Source: Candidatus Thorarchaeota archaeon AB_25
GTDB lineage: Archaea > Asgardarchaeota > Thorarchaeia > Thorarchaeales > Thorarchaeaceae
Assembly (NCBI GenBank): GCA_001940705.1
Contig: MEHG01000008.1
Coordinates: forward strand, 1 to 40,281
Direction: 5' to 3'
DNA length: 40,281 nt
The position numbers and the translations under genes were made by a program. This document shows positions 27,517-36,703 of this stretch, one piece after another. Position 1 is the stretch's first letter; the number at the start of each line of letters is the position of its first letter. The notes under the pieces were generated by a model. It did not search any database, was not told where the DNA came from, and worked only from the letters and a program-made list of their open reading frames with translations.

Positions 27517-28318
27517 TCAGACGTTTTTCGATGAATAAGAAGAAGTACGTGATGAGGAACCCGATTAGGCCGATGAGAAGCATACTAAAAATCACAGCCC
27601 CAGTGCGGCCAACCTGTTGCATAATCAGTACCAGATAGCCAAGGCCTAAGCCGCCCCCAATCATCTCTGCTGCAACAAGACACATCCATCCAATCCCGAA
27701 TCCAATTCTAAGACCAGCAAATATCTCAGGCCCAGCGGAAGGAACTACAATTTTGGACAGGATTTGGGCTTCACTCGCACCGAAGGTTTTTGCTGAGTCT
27801 ATGTGAACAGGCTCAGTTCGTTTCACTCCAGTAACAGTGTTTGTAAGAATTGGAAAGAATGCACCCACCCAGATTATGAACACTTGAGCTCCAAGCATGT
27901 TCCGATAGAACATGAGAATGGCAAGGGGAATCCAAGCGATAGGAGGAATTGGGCGCATAGCCTCAACAATGGGACCAAGTATCGAATCTACTAGGCGATA
28001 TCGTCCAATTGCTATTCCAAGAGGTATTGCTGTAGCTACTGCAGCGGAAAATCCTATCACAACTCGGGTGAGACTCATCCTCACATGATCAATCAGGAAG
28101 TATCCTTCACTATCCCCCTCGGTCACCAATCGAATGAGAGCAGCGAGAACCTCCTCTAAGGAAGAACCCGAAATTGTGGAAATCAGATGCCAAAGAAAGA
28201 CGAGTAAAATGACTGGAAGAATGACTTTCAGAAGAACAGATTGAATGGCATTGACTATTGACTCCTGTGCATCTGGAGCCTCGGTCTGTGGTTCATTCGC
28301 TATTTCTGGTACGGACAT
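27488..28318 (-). CDS. ABC transporter permease (SsuC/TauC-like)
   Basis: 'SLTRVVIGFSAAVATAIPLGIAIGRYRLVDSILGPIVEAMRPIPPIAWIPLAILMF', 'AKTFGASEAQILSKIVVPSAGPEIFAGLRIGFGIGWMCLVAAEM'. Internal ATG 28318 preferred over 28393. Confidence 0.85.
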   Translation of the reverse strand: MSVPEIANEPQTEAPDAQESIVNAIQSVLLKVILPVILLVFLWHLISTISGSSLEEVLAALIRLVTEGDSEGYFLIDHVRMSLTRVVIGFSAAVATAIPLGIAIGRYRLVDSILGPIVEAMRPIPPIAWIPLAILMFYRNMLGAQVFIIWVGAFFPILTNTVTGVKRTEPVHIDSAKTFGASEAQILSKIVVPSAGPEIFAGLRIGFGIGWMCLVAAEMIGGGLGLGYLVLIMQQVGRTGAVIFSMLLIGLIGFLITYFFLFIEKRLIKWRQIVSV

Positions 28319-28367
28319 TCTTCTCAAGTAAACCAAATTGAGTCCTGCTTTTCTGTCTGTCGTTTTG

Positions 28368-29360
28368 TCAGCAACAAAGTAAGGTTTCATCAAGGAGTGT
28401 CATGTTGATGAATCCATCTAGGAATTCAGTTACATTATCTGGCACATTGTCAATCCGATTCTGTGAGATAAGGAAGTCCAAGTACATCTCTATACCAGTC
28501 ACATTCAGGTTGTAATCGAATATGATTCGACTAAACGCAGTTGCGACAGGGGTATCATCCATCTCTAACCAATCAATAGCGATTGCTAGAGCTTCTGTAG
28601 GATGGGTCGCAATCCAGTCAGTTGCTTCTTGGTGAACCTTGACAACTGTTTCAACGATATCTAAGTTCGCTAAGAAGAAGTTATTCTCGGATGCCACGAC
28701 GCAGCAAGGATGCCGAGGCCATATCTCACCCGATAAAGCCAGTGGAACTGATTTGTTCTGATATTCAGCCAATGCATTGAAGGGTTCCCACACTATAAAT
28801 GCGGGGTTCTCAGGAGTGAGTGAGTCTGCCATTAAAGATGGAGTCGTTGTCAGTGCAGTAATATTGGAATAGCTTAAACCAGACTGATTTAGTGCTAGAC
28901 GAAGTAAGAAGTTTTGGACGGTGGAGGGGCCTGGTTGATATACTCCTTTTCCAGCAAGATCTGCAATGGTTGTAACATGTCCCGCATCATATTCCGCCTT
29001 GGAACCCATGATTGCAGAACCCTCCATATTTACTGCGGCAAGGATTGTAATCAGAATATCTTGATTCAGGCGTTTAGTCAATGCGGGAGCAGCTCCAAGA
29101 TATCCCATATCGATTTGACCACTGGCAAACCCATCCATCTCTAGAGCTCCATTACCGTATTGAACTAACTCAACGATAATCCCTTCGCGTTCAAAGTATC
29201 CATTTTCAACTGCTACTCGGAGGGCTAGCTGGTGGAGATCTTTCGATAAGTAGCCTATTCGAACGTCGGGTATGGGAGTAGGATTCCAGAATGCCACAAC
29301 AGCAACTGAACCGATAACAACTACTACAACAACAAGAGCAGTAGCTTGATTTCGTTCCAA
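28368..29360 (-). CDS. ABC transporter substrate-binding protein (SsuA/TauA/NMT1-like)
   Basis: Signal/anchor helix, 'VRIGYLSKDLHQLALRVAVENGYFEREGIIVELVQYGNGALEMDGFASGQIDMGYLGAAPAL'. Confidence 0.85.
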   Translation of the reverse strand: MERNQATALVVVVVVIGSVAVVAFWNPTPIPDVRIGYLSKDLHQLALRVAVENGYFEREGIIVELVQYGNGALEMDGFASGQIDMGYLGAAPALTKRLNQDILITILAAVNMEGSAIMGSKAEYDAGHVTTIADLAGKGVYQPGPSTVQNFLLRLALNQSGLSYSNITALTTTPSLMADSLTPENPAFIVWEPFNALAEYQNKSVPLALSGEIWPRHPCCVVASENNFFLANLDIVETVVKVHQEATDWIATHPTEALAIAIDWLEMDDTPVATAFSRIIFDYNLNVTGIEMYLDFLISQNRIDNVPDNVTEFLDGFINMTLLDETLLCC

Positions 29361-29464
29361 ATTCAGCCAACCTCAAGATACCGATGCGCTAATCGCATAT
29401 GAGGGTTGAGATTGGGGATTCTCTATCCATCAAGTTGATTAGTCCAATTTAGCATTCAATAAGT

Positions 29465-29839
29465 ATGTCACTCCGAAACCGCATACCCGAGCAGCTTGAG
29501 ATTGGAGAAGATTTGATCGCAATAACGATTGAGGATGACATCGCAGTGTATCCAACGAGTGACTATATCCTTCTTGAGATATCACACAATGCAGGAAAGG
29601 TCAACATACCTAAGATAGCAAATACTCTCCGAGGGCTAGTAAAGGACGACCAAAAAATGGTCGCGATACGTGGTTTTGGGTTCAAAGGAATTGGTCTAGC
29701 AGTTAGAATAGCACACGAGCTGAAAATACGTGAAAGCAAATTCATTTACCAGATGACCTTTGATACTTTTGATGCAACGGATCCCAAAACCGATCGACCT
29801 GTAACTAGTGTTCAGATCATCGTTATGCCACCAGAATAG
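29465..29839 (+). CDS. Hypothetical protein, possibly Alba-like fold
   Basis: 'DDQKMVAIRGFGFKGIGLAVRIAHELKI' is weakly reminiscent of the Alba 'ARGRAISRAVDV' segment. Confidence 0.35.
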   Translation: MSLRNRIPEQLEIGEDLIAITIEDDIAVYPTSDYILLEISHNAGKVNIPKIANTLRGLVKDDQKMVAIRGFGFKGIGLAVRIAHELKIRESKFIYQMTFDTFDATDPKTDRPVTSVQIIVMPPE

Positions 29840-29858
29840 TTGCTCTGGAGGATGGTAG

Positions 29859-30458
29859 ATGACTGCTTCAGAGAAAAAGAAATCTTCGAAAATCATGGTG
29901 AAATTATCAAAGATTCAATTTCCAGAGGTCTGTCCAGTATGTTTGGAGGAACCAGAAGACCTTGTGTTTGTCACAATATTTGAGAAAGCATATGATGATT
30001 ATACCTCTAGTTCCTGGATGAAGGCACAAGATAAGACAGCAATCGCATTGAATGCAGCACAAGGAGCTATCACCTTTGCTATCCCCACATGCATGCTACA
30101 TGGAAGTAAGAGCGTACGATCTTTGAGAACAAAACTAGTTGCGGCTTTGGGATTCTTTGTTCTGTTCTATCCGATATTGTATTTCTTACTCCAAATTAAT
30201 GTAGCAATAGGCGGCTCCAGACCACTTCTCCAACCTGTACTTGGACTCACAGCTACATTCTCCATCTTAGTCATTCTGCTAATCTATAGTCTTTTTCCAC
30301 GAGCTCTGGAACGGGCTATTCGCTTTCATGATGTGAGTCGTGCAAAGGACTCAGTACTATTATCAATAGCAAATGCGGAGTATAGCAACCAGTTCCTGAA
30401 TCTCAACAACATGAGCGTAAACATTATTGACGATGAGACCACAGAAACTCGGGGTTAG
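29859..30458 (+). CDS. Membrane protein with two predicted TM helices and a short N-terminal CxxC
   Basis: 'FPEVCPVCLEEP' plus two strongly hydrophobic stretches. Confidence 0.55.
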   Translation: MTASEKKKSSKIMVKLSKIQFPEVCPVCLEEPEDLVFVTIFEKAYDDYTSSSWMKAQDKTAIALNAAQGAITFAIPTCMLHGSKSVRSLRTKLVAALGFFVLFYPILYFLLQINVAIGGSRPLLQPVLGLTATFSILVILLIYSLFPRALERAIRFHDVSRAKDSVLLSIANAEYSNQFLNLNNMSVNIIDDETTETRG

Positions 30459-30521
30459 TGTATTGGTAACTTTCAAGAGGGAGTCGTACATAGCAACGAT
30501 TGTATTCAAGAGGTTACAGAC

Positions 30522-31748
30522 TTGGGAATGAAGCGCGTGGTTGCCACATCACTGATAGTTCTTCTTTTCATGCTATCAACAGCAGGGAGTCTAGTAGCTA
30601 CACCAAGTCCTTCATATCTAAAATCTATCAACGTGACTCCAAAAGGAGCTAGTAGCGTTGCACAGTACCAAACGGCGGAGCCAATAATCATTAGGAGTAA
30701 TTCTGATTTTGCACTCTTTGGTGCAACTGGGGTCGGCACACCTTCAGATCCGTACAGATTTGAGAATCTAGCGATTTCTACAAATCTTACATGCATAGAT
30801 GTTGAAGCTACAACAGCATACTTCGTCATTTCCAATTGTAGACTAGAAGCAAATGGTGTTTTTGGAGCGATACTGTTTACAAATGTGGAAAATGGCAGAG
30901 TGGTGAACTGTGAGATAATAGATGCCACATACGGCATCACGGTAATTGATTCGGTTGATATTAGTATAGAGAACACAACGATCTATGACATGGATTATGG
31001 AATCTATCTAAGTAGAGTATCAAATTCAACCATTATTGGCTGCACTACATTCTACAATTATCGCGGTATTGTCCTAGAACGAACAGACCATTGTCAAATT
31101 CGAGATAACTTAATCTATGCAAATTGGCAATATGGAATTGAGATTGCACTTTTTTCTCATAACAATTCAGTCTACGGAAATTCAATTGGATGGAATGATA
31201 TAATCAACGAAAATATGTATAATGTCATAGATACTGGCGAGGATAATTACTTCGATGATAACGTTAGTATTGGAAATTATTGGTCGGATTTCAATGAATC
31301 AGAATCCTATGTGATTCCTGGAGCCGCAAATTCTGTAGATTCATTCGCACAGCTTCTAGAGGATGATGTGAATCCTATTCTTGTGCCCCTCTATGACACT
31401 GCAATTGATGTTGAGAGTGTCGGTAACACATTGACTTGGTCAGCCTATGATGTGTTTCCAAGGTCTTACGTAATTGCGGAAAATGCACAAGACAGGATTT
31501 TCTCTGTCTGGTTGGGTGGAGAAATCACTATGGGACTAGACCACCTTGCCGTGGGAACCTATACAATAACCATCATCATAACTGATGGTGCAGGAAATGA
31601 AGCTTCAGACGAGATCCTCGTTTCAGTTGTGTCATTTGTTCTGGGTGGCATTGGGACGGAGCTTGTTATGATTGCCTCAGGACTAACTGTAGCTAGTTTT
31701 GTCATTATTATCATTCTGAGTAAGAAACTGACACGCAAAGTTCGTTGA
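30522..31748 (+). CDS. Secreted/anchored right-handed beta-helix protein (NosD/PbH1 type)
   Basis: N-terminal signal-like helix, repeats such as 'ISIENTTIYDMDYGIYLSRVSNSTIIGCTTFYNYRGIVLERTDHCQIRDNLIYANWQYGIEI', C-terminal TM helix. Confidence 0.8.
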   Translation: MGMKRVVATSLIVLLFMLSTAGSLVATPSPSYLKSINVTPKGASSVAQYQTAEPIIIRSNSDFALFGATGVGTPSDPYRFENLAISTNLTCIDVEATTAYFVISNCRLEANGVFGAILFTNVENGRVVNCEIIDATYGITVIDSVDISIENTTIYDMDYGIYLSRVSNSTIIGCTTFYNYRGIVLERTDHCQIRDNLIYANWQYGIEIALFSHNNSVYGNSIGWNDIINENMYNVIDTGEDNYFDDNVSIGNYWSDFNESESYVIPGAANSVDSFAQLLEDDVNPILVPLYDTAIDVESVGNTLTWSAYDVFPRSYVIAENAQDRIFSVWLGGEITMGLDHLAVGTYTITIIITDGAGNEASDEILVSVVSFVLGGIGTELVMIASGLTVASFVIIIILSKKLTRKVR

Positions 31749-31887
31749 TTATCGACAATTATTGCGTGGAAAGTAAGCCTATTAATCGCCTTTACTATGT
31801 ATAGGGGGTATTTCCGTTCCGATTCGAGGTCGACCGATAAGAACTCGGATTTACAAAGCGTTCTCCTCACTTGTATCAACAAAAAAA

Positions 31888-31931
31888 GCTGGAGAGGTGT
31901 CGACCCCTGTGCTCCTCACATGCTCTCCAGC
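31888..31931. other. Hairpin in the region upstream of porG
   Basis: GCTGGAGAG (31888-31896)/CTCTCCAGC (31923-31931), perfect 9 bp, with possible inner GTG/CAC pairing. Confidence 0.5.
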
Positions 31932-32060
31932 AATGCACTCTCCTTCATACTCGTTCATTCTCTAAAGCTGAAGCGACACATGATGGCCACTCCATTAAAT
32001 ACATAAGCCACCCCCAGCGTGCAACCCGTGAATCTTCTCCTAATGAAGGTGAGATCGATA

Positions 32061-32636
32061 ATGGCGATGGATTTCGCAAAAGGAATTACTGAATTTCGCT
32101 GGCATGGTCGCGGCGGCCAAGGTGTGGTCACCAGCAACCAGATGCTAGGCAAAGCCGCCCTCGCTGAAGGCAACTATATCCAGGCGTTTCCGGAGTTTGG
32201 CCCGGAAAGAACTGGGGCGCCTGTGAGGGCATTTTTGAGAATCAGTAAGGAACCCATCCAAGTGTACGCTCAGGTGTATGCTCCGGATGTTGTGGTCTGT
32301 ATTGACCCTACCTTACTTGATGTTGTGAATCCTGCCGAGGGTCTGAAGGAAGAGGGCACTCTGATCGTCAACAGTGAGAGTGAACCCCAAGTCATCAGAG
32401 ACAAGTTAGGTTTCAAAGGTGGCAAGGTAGTCACAGTTGATGCCAGTACTATAGCAATGGAGGTCATGGGTCGACCATTCTATAACATGCCTACCATGGC
32501 TGCAGCAGTCAAAGTCACAGGTGTAGTGGCTATCGAAACTGTGATTGGTGAGGTCCTTGAACGATACCCCGGCAAGGTTGGAGACTTGAACAAGGTTGCA
32601 ATTGAAAGAGCTGTTCAGGAGGCCAGAATAGGATGA
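32061..32636 (+). CDS. porG: Pyruvate/2-oxoacid:ferredoxin oxidoreductase gamma subunit
   Basis: 'FRWHGRGGQGVVTSNQMLGKAALAEGNYIQAFPEFGPERTGAPVRAFLRIS'. Confidence 0.9.
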   Translation: MAMDFAKGITEFRWHGRGGQGVVTSNQMLGKAALAEGNYIQAFPEFGPERTGAPVRAFLRISKEPIQVYAQVYAPDVVVCIDPTLLDVVNPAEGLKEEGTLIVNSESEPQVIRDKLGFKGGKVVTVDASTIAMEVMGRPFYNMPTMAAAVKVTGVVAIETVIGEVLERYPGKVGDLNKVAIERAVQEARIG

Positions 32637-32929
32637 GTGAGAAGTACAACGAGATCCCCATGGCGGGTAATATCATAGAGCCCGGCAATTCTGAAAAGTA
32701 CAAGACTGGTGGTTGGCGTGCAGAACGACCAATCCACAACCCCGAAGCGTGCCTCTGGATAAAGAACGGCACCTGCGGTCGTTGCTGGATATTCTGTCCG
32801 GATATGGCAGTCATATTGACTGAGAAGGATGGAAAGTACGCCTACGCTTACAACTACGACTACTGCAAGGGGTGTGGAATTTGTGCTAGGGAATGCCCCA
32901 CACAGAGCATTCACATGGAGAAGGAGTGA
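32633..32929 (+). CDS. porD: Pyruvate:ferredoxin oxidoreductase delta (2[4Fe-4S]) subunit
   Basis: 'CGRCWIFCPDMAV' and 'CKGCGICARECPTQSI'; adjacent to porG and porA. Confidence 0.9.
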   Translation: MSEKYNEIPMAGNIIEPGNSEKYKTGGWRAERPIHNPEACLWIKNGTCGRCWIFCPDMAVILTEKDGKYAYAYNYDYCKGCGICARECPTQSIHMEKE

Positions 32930-32935
32930 GACCAA

Positions 32936-34129
32936 ATGACAGTATCTAAAGACAAGATTACAGTTGAAGGTCTGACCGGTGATGCCGCTATTGCTCATGC
33001 ACTCAAGCAGGCAAACTTGGATGTCCTTGCAGCATACCCAATCACTCCCCAGACGATTATCGTTGAAGATTATCAACGCTTTGCAGCGGATGGTGAAGTC
33101 AACGCAGCAGTCATTCCAGTAGAGTCAGAGCACTCAGCCATGAGCGCGTGTGTTGGAGCATCTGCAGTTGGAGGACGAGTTGCTACAGCTTCTGCTTCTG
33201 CAGGACTTGCGCTCATGTGGGAGATCCTATACGTTGCAGCATCAATGAGGATGCCAATAGTCTTCACAGTTGCAAACCGAGCACTTTCAGGACCGATCAA
33301 CATTCACAATGATCATAGTGACGGAATGGGAATGCGAGACAGCGGGTTCATTCAACTCTACTGTCAAAGCTGCCAAGAAGCCTATGACACAACCCTGATG
33401 GCTTTCAGACTGGCAGAGCATCATGATGTGCTACTCCCAGTAATGGTTGGAATTGACGGCTTCATTCTAAGCCACAATGTAGAGAGAGTAGAGATGCTCC
33501 CTGATGATGTCGTGGAGAAGTTCGTTGGTGTGAGAGACCCAGTGCAACCACTCAATCCGGACAAGCCACTCACAATGGGACCCTTAGCCCTGACTGATTA
33601 CTACTTTGAGTTCAAAGAGCAGCAGGACAGAGCAATAAACAGAGTCCCGAAGGTATACAAAGAAGTGGAGGCGGAGTTTGAGAAGATCACCGGACGCAAG
33701 TACGGACTCTTCGAGACCTACAAGACTGAAGATGCAGACATCATCATTCTCGCCATGAGCACTATGGGAGGAACTGCTAAGGTCGTTGCCGATGTCCTTA
33801 GAGAGAAAGGTGAGAAAGTCGGTGTTATCCGGCTCAAGATGTTCCGTCCATTCCCAGCTGAGGATATTGCCAAGGCTGTTGGAAACGCAAAGGCTGTAGC
33901 AGTCTTTGAGAAGGCAATGTCCTTCGGAGGAGCAACACACCCACTGGCTCTTGAGGTCAGAACTGCCCTCTATGAGGCAAAGGAGAGACCTATGGTTGTC
34001 GACTTTGTAGTCGGACTCGGCGGTCGTGATGTACCCCCAATAACATTCGTTGAGGGTATAGAGAAGACAAAGGAGTACCTCAAGGCAGGCAAAGCTCCGA
34101 AATACGAAACCCTGGGGGTGCGCAAATAA
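32936..34129 (+). CDS. porA: Pyruvate:ferredoxin oxidoreductase alpha subunit
   Basis: 'LTGDAAIAHALKQANLDVLAAYPITPQTIIVE', 'VESEHSAMSACVGASAVGGRVATASASAGLALM'. Confidence 0.92.
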   Translation: MTVSKDKITVEGLTGDAAIAHALKQANLDVLAAYPITPQTIIVEDYQRFAADGEVNAAVIPVESEHSAMSACVGASAVGGRVATASASAGLALMWEILYVAASMRMPIVFTVANRALSGPINIHNDHSDGMGMRDSGFIQLYCQSCQEAYDTTLMAFRLAEHHDVLLPVMVGIDGFILSHNVERVEMLPDDVVEKFVGVRDPVQPLNPDKPLTMGPLALTDYYFEFKEQQDRAINRVPKVYKEVEAEFEKITGRKYGLFETYKTEDADIIILAMSTMGGTAKVVADVLREKGEKVGVIRLKMFRPFPAEDIAKAVGNAKAVAVFEKAMSFGGATHPLALEVRTALYEAKERPMVVDFVVGLGGRDVPPITFVEGIEKTKEYLKAGKAPKYETLGVRK

Positions 34130-35088
34130 TGGCGACAGACGACAAACCAGCAGTATCTATCAAAGACATGCTCAAGAGAGAGCCAATTCTAAGTTCCGGC
34201 CACCGAATGTGTGCAGGTTGTGCTGCCCCAACCGTGGTCAAGCTCATGGGAATGGCACTTCGCGGTCCTACTATTGTCTGTGAGAACACAGGCTGCCTCG
34301 AGGTCGCAACCACTATCTATCCTTACACTGCATGGAAAATACCATGGATCCACGTAGCTTTTGAGAACGCAGCAGCAGTAGCTTCTGGTGTGATTGAAGC
34401 GACAAAGGTCATGCATTCAAAGGGGCGATACGAGCACGAACACGTCGATGTGATTGCAATCGGAGGCGACGGTTCCTCATTCGATATAGGATTTGGAGCA
34501 ATCAGTGGTGCAATGGAGCGCGGTCATGACATGGTGTACATGTGCTATGACAATGGAGCGTACCAGAACACAGGTATCCAGAGATCTGGTGGAACATTCA
34601 TGGGTCAGGAAACTACAACTTCCTGGGCAGGCAGTAAGATACCAGGTAAACTGGAGCGCAAGAAGCCTCTCGCTGAGATCATTGCAGCTCACAGGATACC
34701 CTACGTTGCCACAGTAGAACCCTACAACTACCGTGACTTCATTGGAAAGTTCAGGAAGGCTCTGGAAGTTGAAGGACCAGCGTTCATTCATGCATTCTCA
34801 CCGTGTCCCAGAGGATGGCGTTCACCAACTGGTGAGAGCATGTCCCTTTCCAAGCTGGCTGTTGAAACCGGACTACATCCACTCTACGAAGTTATCGATG
34901 GAGAAGAGTGGATATTGTCAGGTCCAAGTAAGAGGCTGAAGGAATTGAAACCCGTTGACGAGTACTTCAAGACTCAAGGTCAATTCAAGCACCTCTTCAA
35001 ACCAGAGTGGGAAGACTTCAGAAAGAGCATCCAGGAACAGGTAACTCATGACTGGGAACTCTTGAAGAAGAAATGCGGTGTGGATTAA
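34129..35088 (+). CDS. porB: Pyruvate:ferredoxin oxidoreductase beta subunit
   Basis: 'GHRMCAGCAAPTVVKLMG', 'AIGGDGSSFDIGFGAISGAMERGHDMVYMCYDNGAYQNTGIQRS'. Confidence 0.92.
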   Translation: MATDDKPAVSIKDMLKREPILSSGHRMCAGCAAPTVVKLMGMALRGPTIVCENTGCLEVATTIYPYTAWKIPWIHVAFENAAAVASGVIEATKVMHSKGRYEHEHVDVIAIGGDGSSFDIGFGAISGAMERGHDMVYMCYDNGAYQNTGIQRSGGTFMGQETTTSWAGSKIPGKLERKKPLAEIIAAHRIPYVATVEPYNYRDFIGKFRKALEVEGPAFIHAFSPCPRGWRSPTGESMSLSKLAVETGLHPLYEVIDGEEWILSGPSKRLKELKPVDEYFKTQGQFKHLFKPEWEDFRKSIQEQVTHDWELLKKKCGVD

Positions 35089-35100
35089 TACGAATTTGAG

Positions 35101-35134
35101 GGGCGCTCGAGCGCTCCTTCTCTCTTCTTTTTGT
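35101..35134 (+). terminator. Terminator of the por operon
   Basis: Near-palindrome GGGCGCTCGAGCGCTCC followed by TTCTCTCTTCTTTTTG. Confidence 0.7.
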
Positions 35135-35155
35135 CGATAGATATGTCAAGTAGAA

Positions 35156-36571
35156 TTAGAACCCTAATAGTGCATGAAGCCCTCCTATGACAACCAGATA
35201 AAGCGTTTCTCCAAACGCAATGAGGAGAAAGATGGTTATCCAGACAAAGACACCGATTGCAGCATTGCTGTGCCTTGAGCGTTTCTTCGAGAACCTATTT
35301 GCAACCCTCTTGAGTTCGTCAACCCGATTCTTGTAGTACAGCGAGAGGCCATTGTTCGTGATGGACAGAACACCATTATTCTCATTTATCAGACCACTAC
35401 GCATTGCAATTTGGATATGCTTGAAAATCCCCTTCTCCTCAAGATTTCTAAAGCCAAGTACAGCCTGCATATCGAAATACCTGTGGCCGATGGTAATTCC
35501 CTTAACGAAGGCTTGATTGAGATTCTCTTTGGTTTCAGGACCTCTAGCAAGTCGGGCTAGTAACCAAGCTGTCATGAGATCATCATATGCATCAGCAGCA
35601 GCCAGATGAATAGTATCAACACTAAGGTCATCTCCAGCCTCTAGTATCTCCCGCAAAGCTTCGACACCTTCCCAGATAATCACCAATGCAATTAGAACTG
35701 CAACAATGGAGTCAATCACATAGATCTGAAACTCTGCGAAGAATAGACCAATCATGACTCCAATTCCAATTCTGATATGCGTCTGGTCTTCTTTTGCATC
35801 GCTAATAAGAGACAGATTACCAGACATTCGTCCCACTATCGTTTTGTACCAGATGAGACAATAATTCAGTGCAATTGAAAGAGTTGCAATGACGTAACCC
35901 AAAAATGTCACACTCATCTCTTCAGGTGCTATTAGTCTCAGAATTCCATTATACCCAAGAAGTGCTCCTGATACTAGCATGAAGGCCATTATCGCAATCG
36001 CACCAAGACGGTCACGCTCATATCTAAGACTGAGTGCGATTATACCTACAACAACCAGATCAGTGAGATTCTCTAGACCATCAGTAATCATGGCACGACT
36101 ACCGATGTTGAACCCAATCCAGAGTTTAAGTAAAACCAGAATGATTAGGAATGAAGCCGATGTTAAGACAACCCATTTCTCTTGTAAGAAACGTTTCATC
36201 CAATATCCTTCGTGAAGTACAGCTGTTCTTGAGAGTCGAAGAATATCGATACCTCGCTGTGTTAGCTTGAACTCATCATCAGACTGGAGTATCAGATTCT
36301 CAATCAACGCATGCTGTAGAACCTCATCAACATCCACAGGAGACACGGTCATCCTGTTCAAACGAACTACAAACATCGATTCCAAGTGAATATAGAGTGC
36401 GGATTTAGTGATATGCCCCTCATATATAGAACAGAGAACTGCATAGAGTAATGTTTCTCCAGGATCTCCACGCATGGTTCGACTGACATCAGGGTCATGG
36501 GCTTGCCAACCCCTCCGAATATCTTCCTCACTTTGGTCCCAGAGTTCATCGATGTTCCTCGTCTGCTGCAT
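35156..36571 (-). CDS. Cation diffusion facilitator-like membrane protein with N-terminal winged-helix-like region
   Basis: 'GSRAMITDGLENLTDLVVVGIIALSLRY' and 'SDAKEDQTHIRIGIGVMIGLFFAEFQIYVIDSIVAVLIALVIIWEGVEALRE' follow the CDF TMD layout. Confidence 0.6.
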   Translation of the reverse strand: MQQTRNIDELWDQSEEDIRRGWQAHDPDVSRTMRGDPGETLLYAVLCSIYEGHITKSALYIHLESMFVVRLNRMTVSPVDVDEVLQHALIENLILQSDDEFKLTQRGIDILRLSRTAVLHEGYWMKRFLQEKWVVLTSASFLIILVLLKLWIGFNIGSRAMITDGLENLTDLVVVGIIALSLRYERDRLGAIAIMAFMLVSGALLGYNGILRLIAPEEMSVTFLGYVIATLSIALNYCLIWYKTIVGRMSGNLSLISDAKEDQTHIRIGIGVMIGLFFAEFQIYVIDSIVAVLIALVIIWEGVEALREILEAGDDLSVDTIHLAAADAYDDLMTAWLLARLARGPETKENLNQAFVKGITIGHRYFDMQAVLGFRNLEEKGIFKHIQIAMRSGLINENNGVLSITNNGLSLYYKNRVDELKRVANRFSKKRSRHSNAAIGVFVWITIFLLIAFGETLYLVVIGGLHALLGF

Positions 36572-36703
36572 CCAAGCACCCCACACACACAAGAGTTAGT
36601 TTAGTCTAACTTTTAAAACCATATAAATGTGGCTCACCTTTTGTACCTCTATCAGGAGGACTTATGCTGAACATTGTGCCTATATTTTTTCAAGGGAACA
36701 GAG

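Noticed and set aside
31797-32173. Three short overlapping ORFs upstream of porG
   Set aside because: No motif, composition atypical, overlap hairpin structure and each other; probably non-coding leader.
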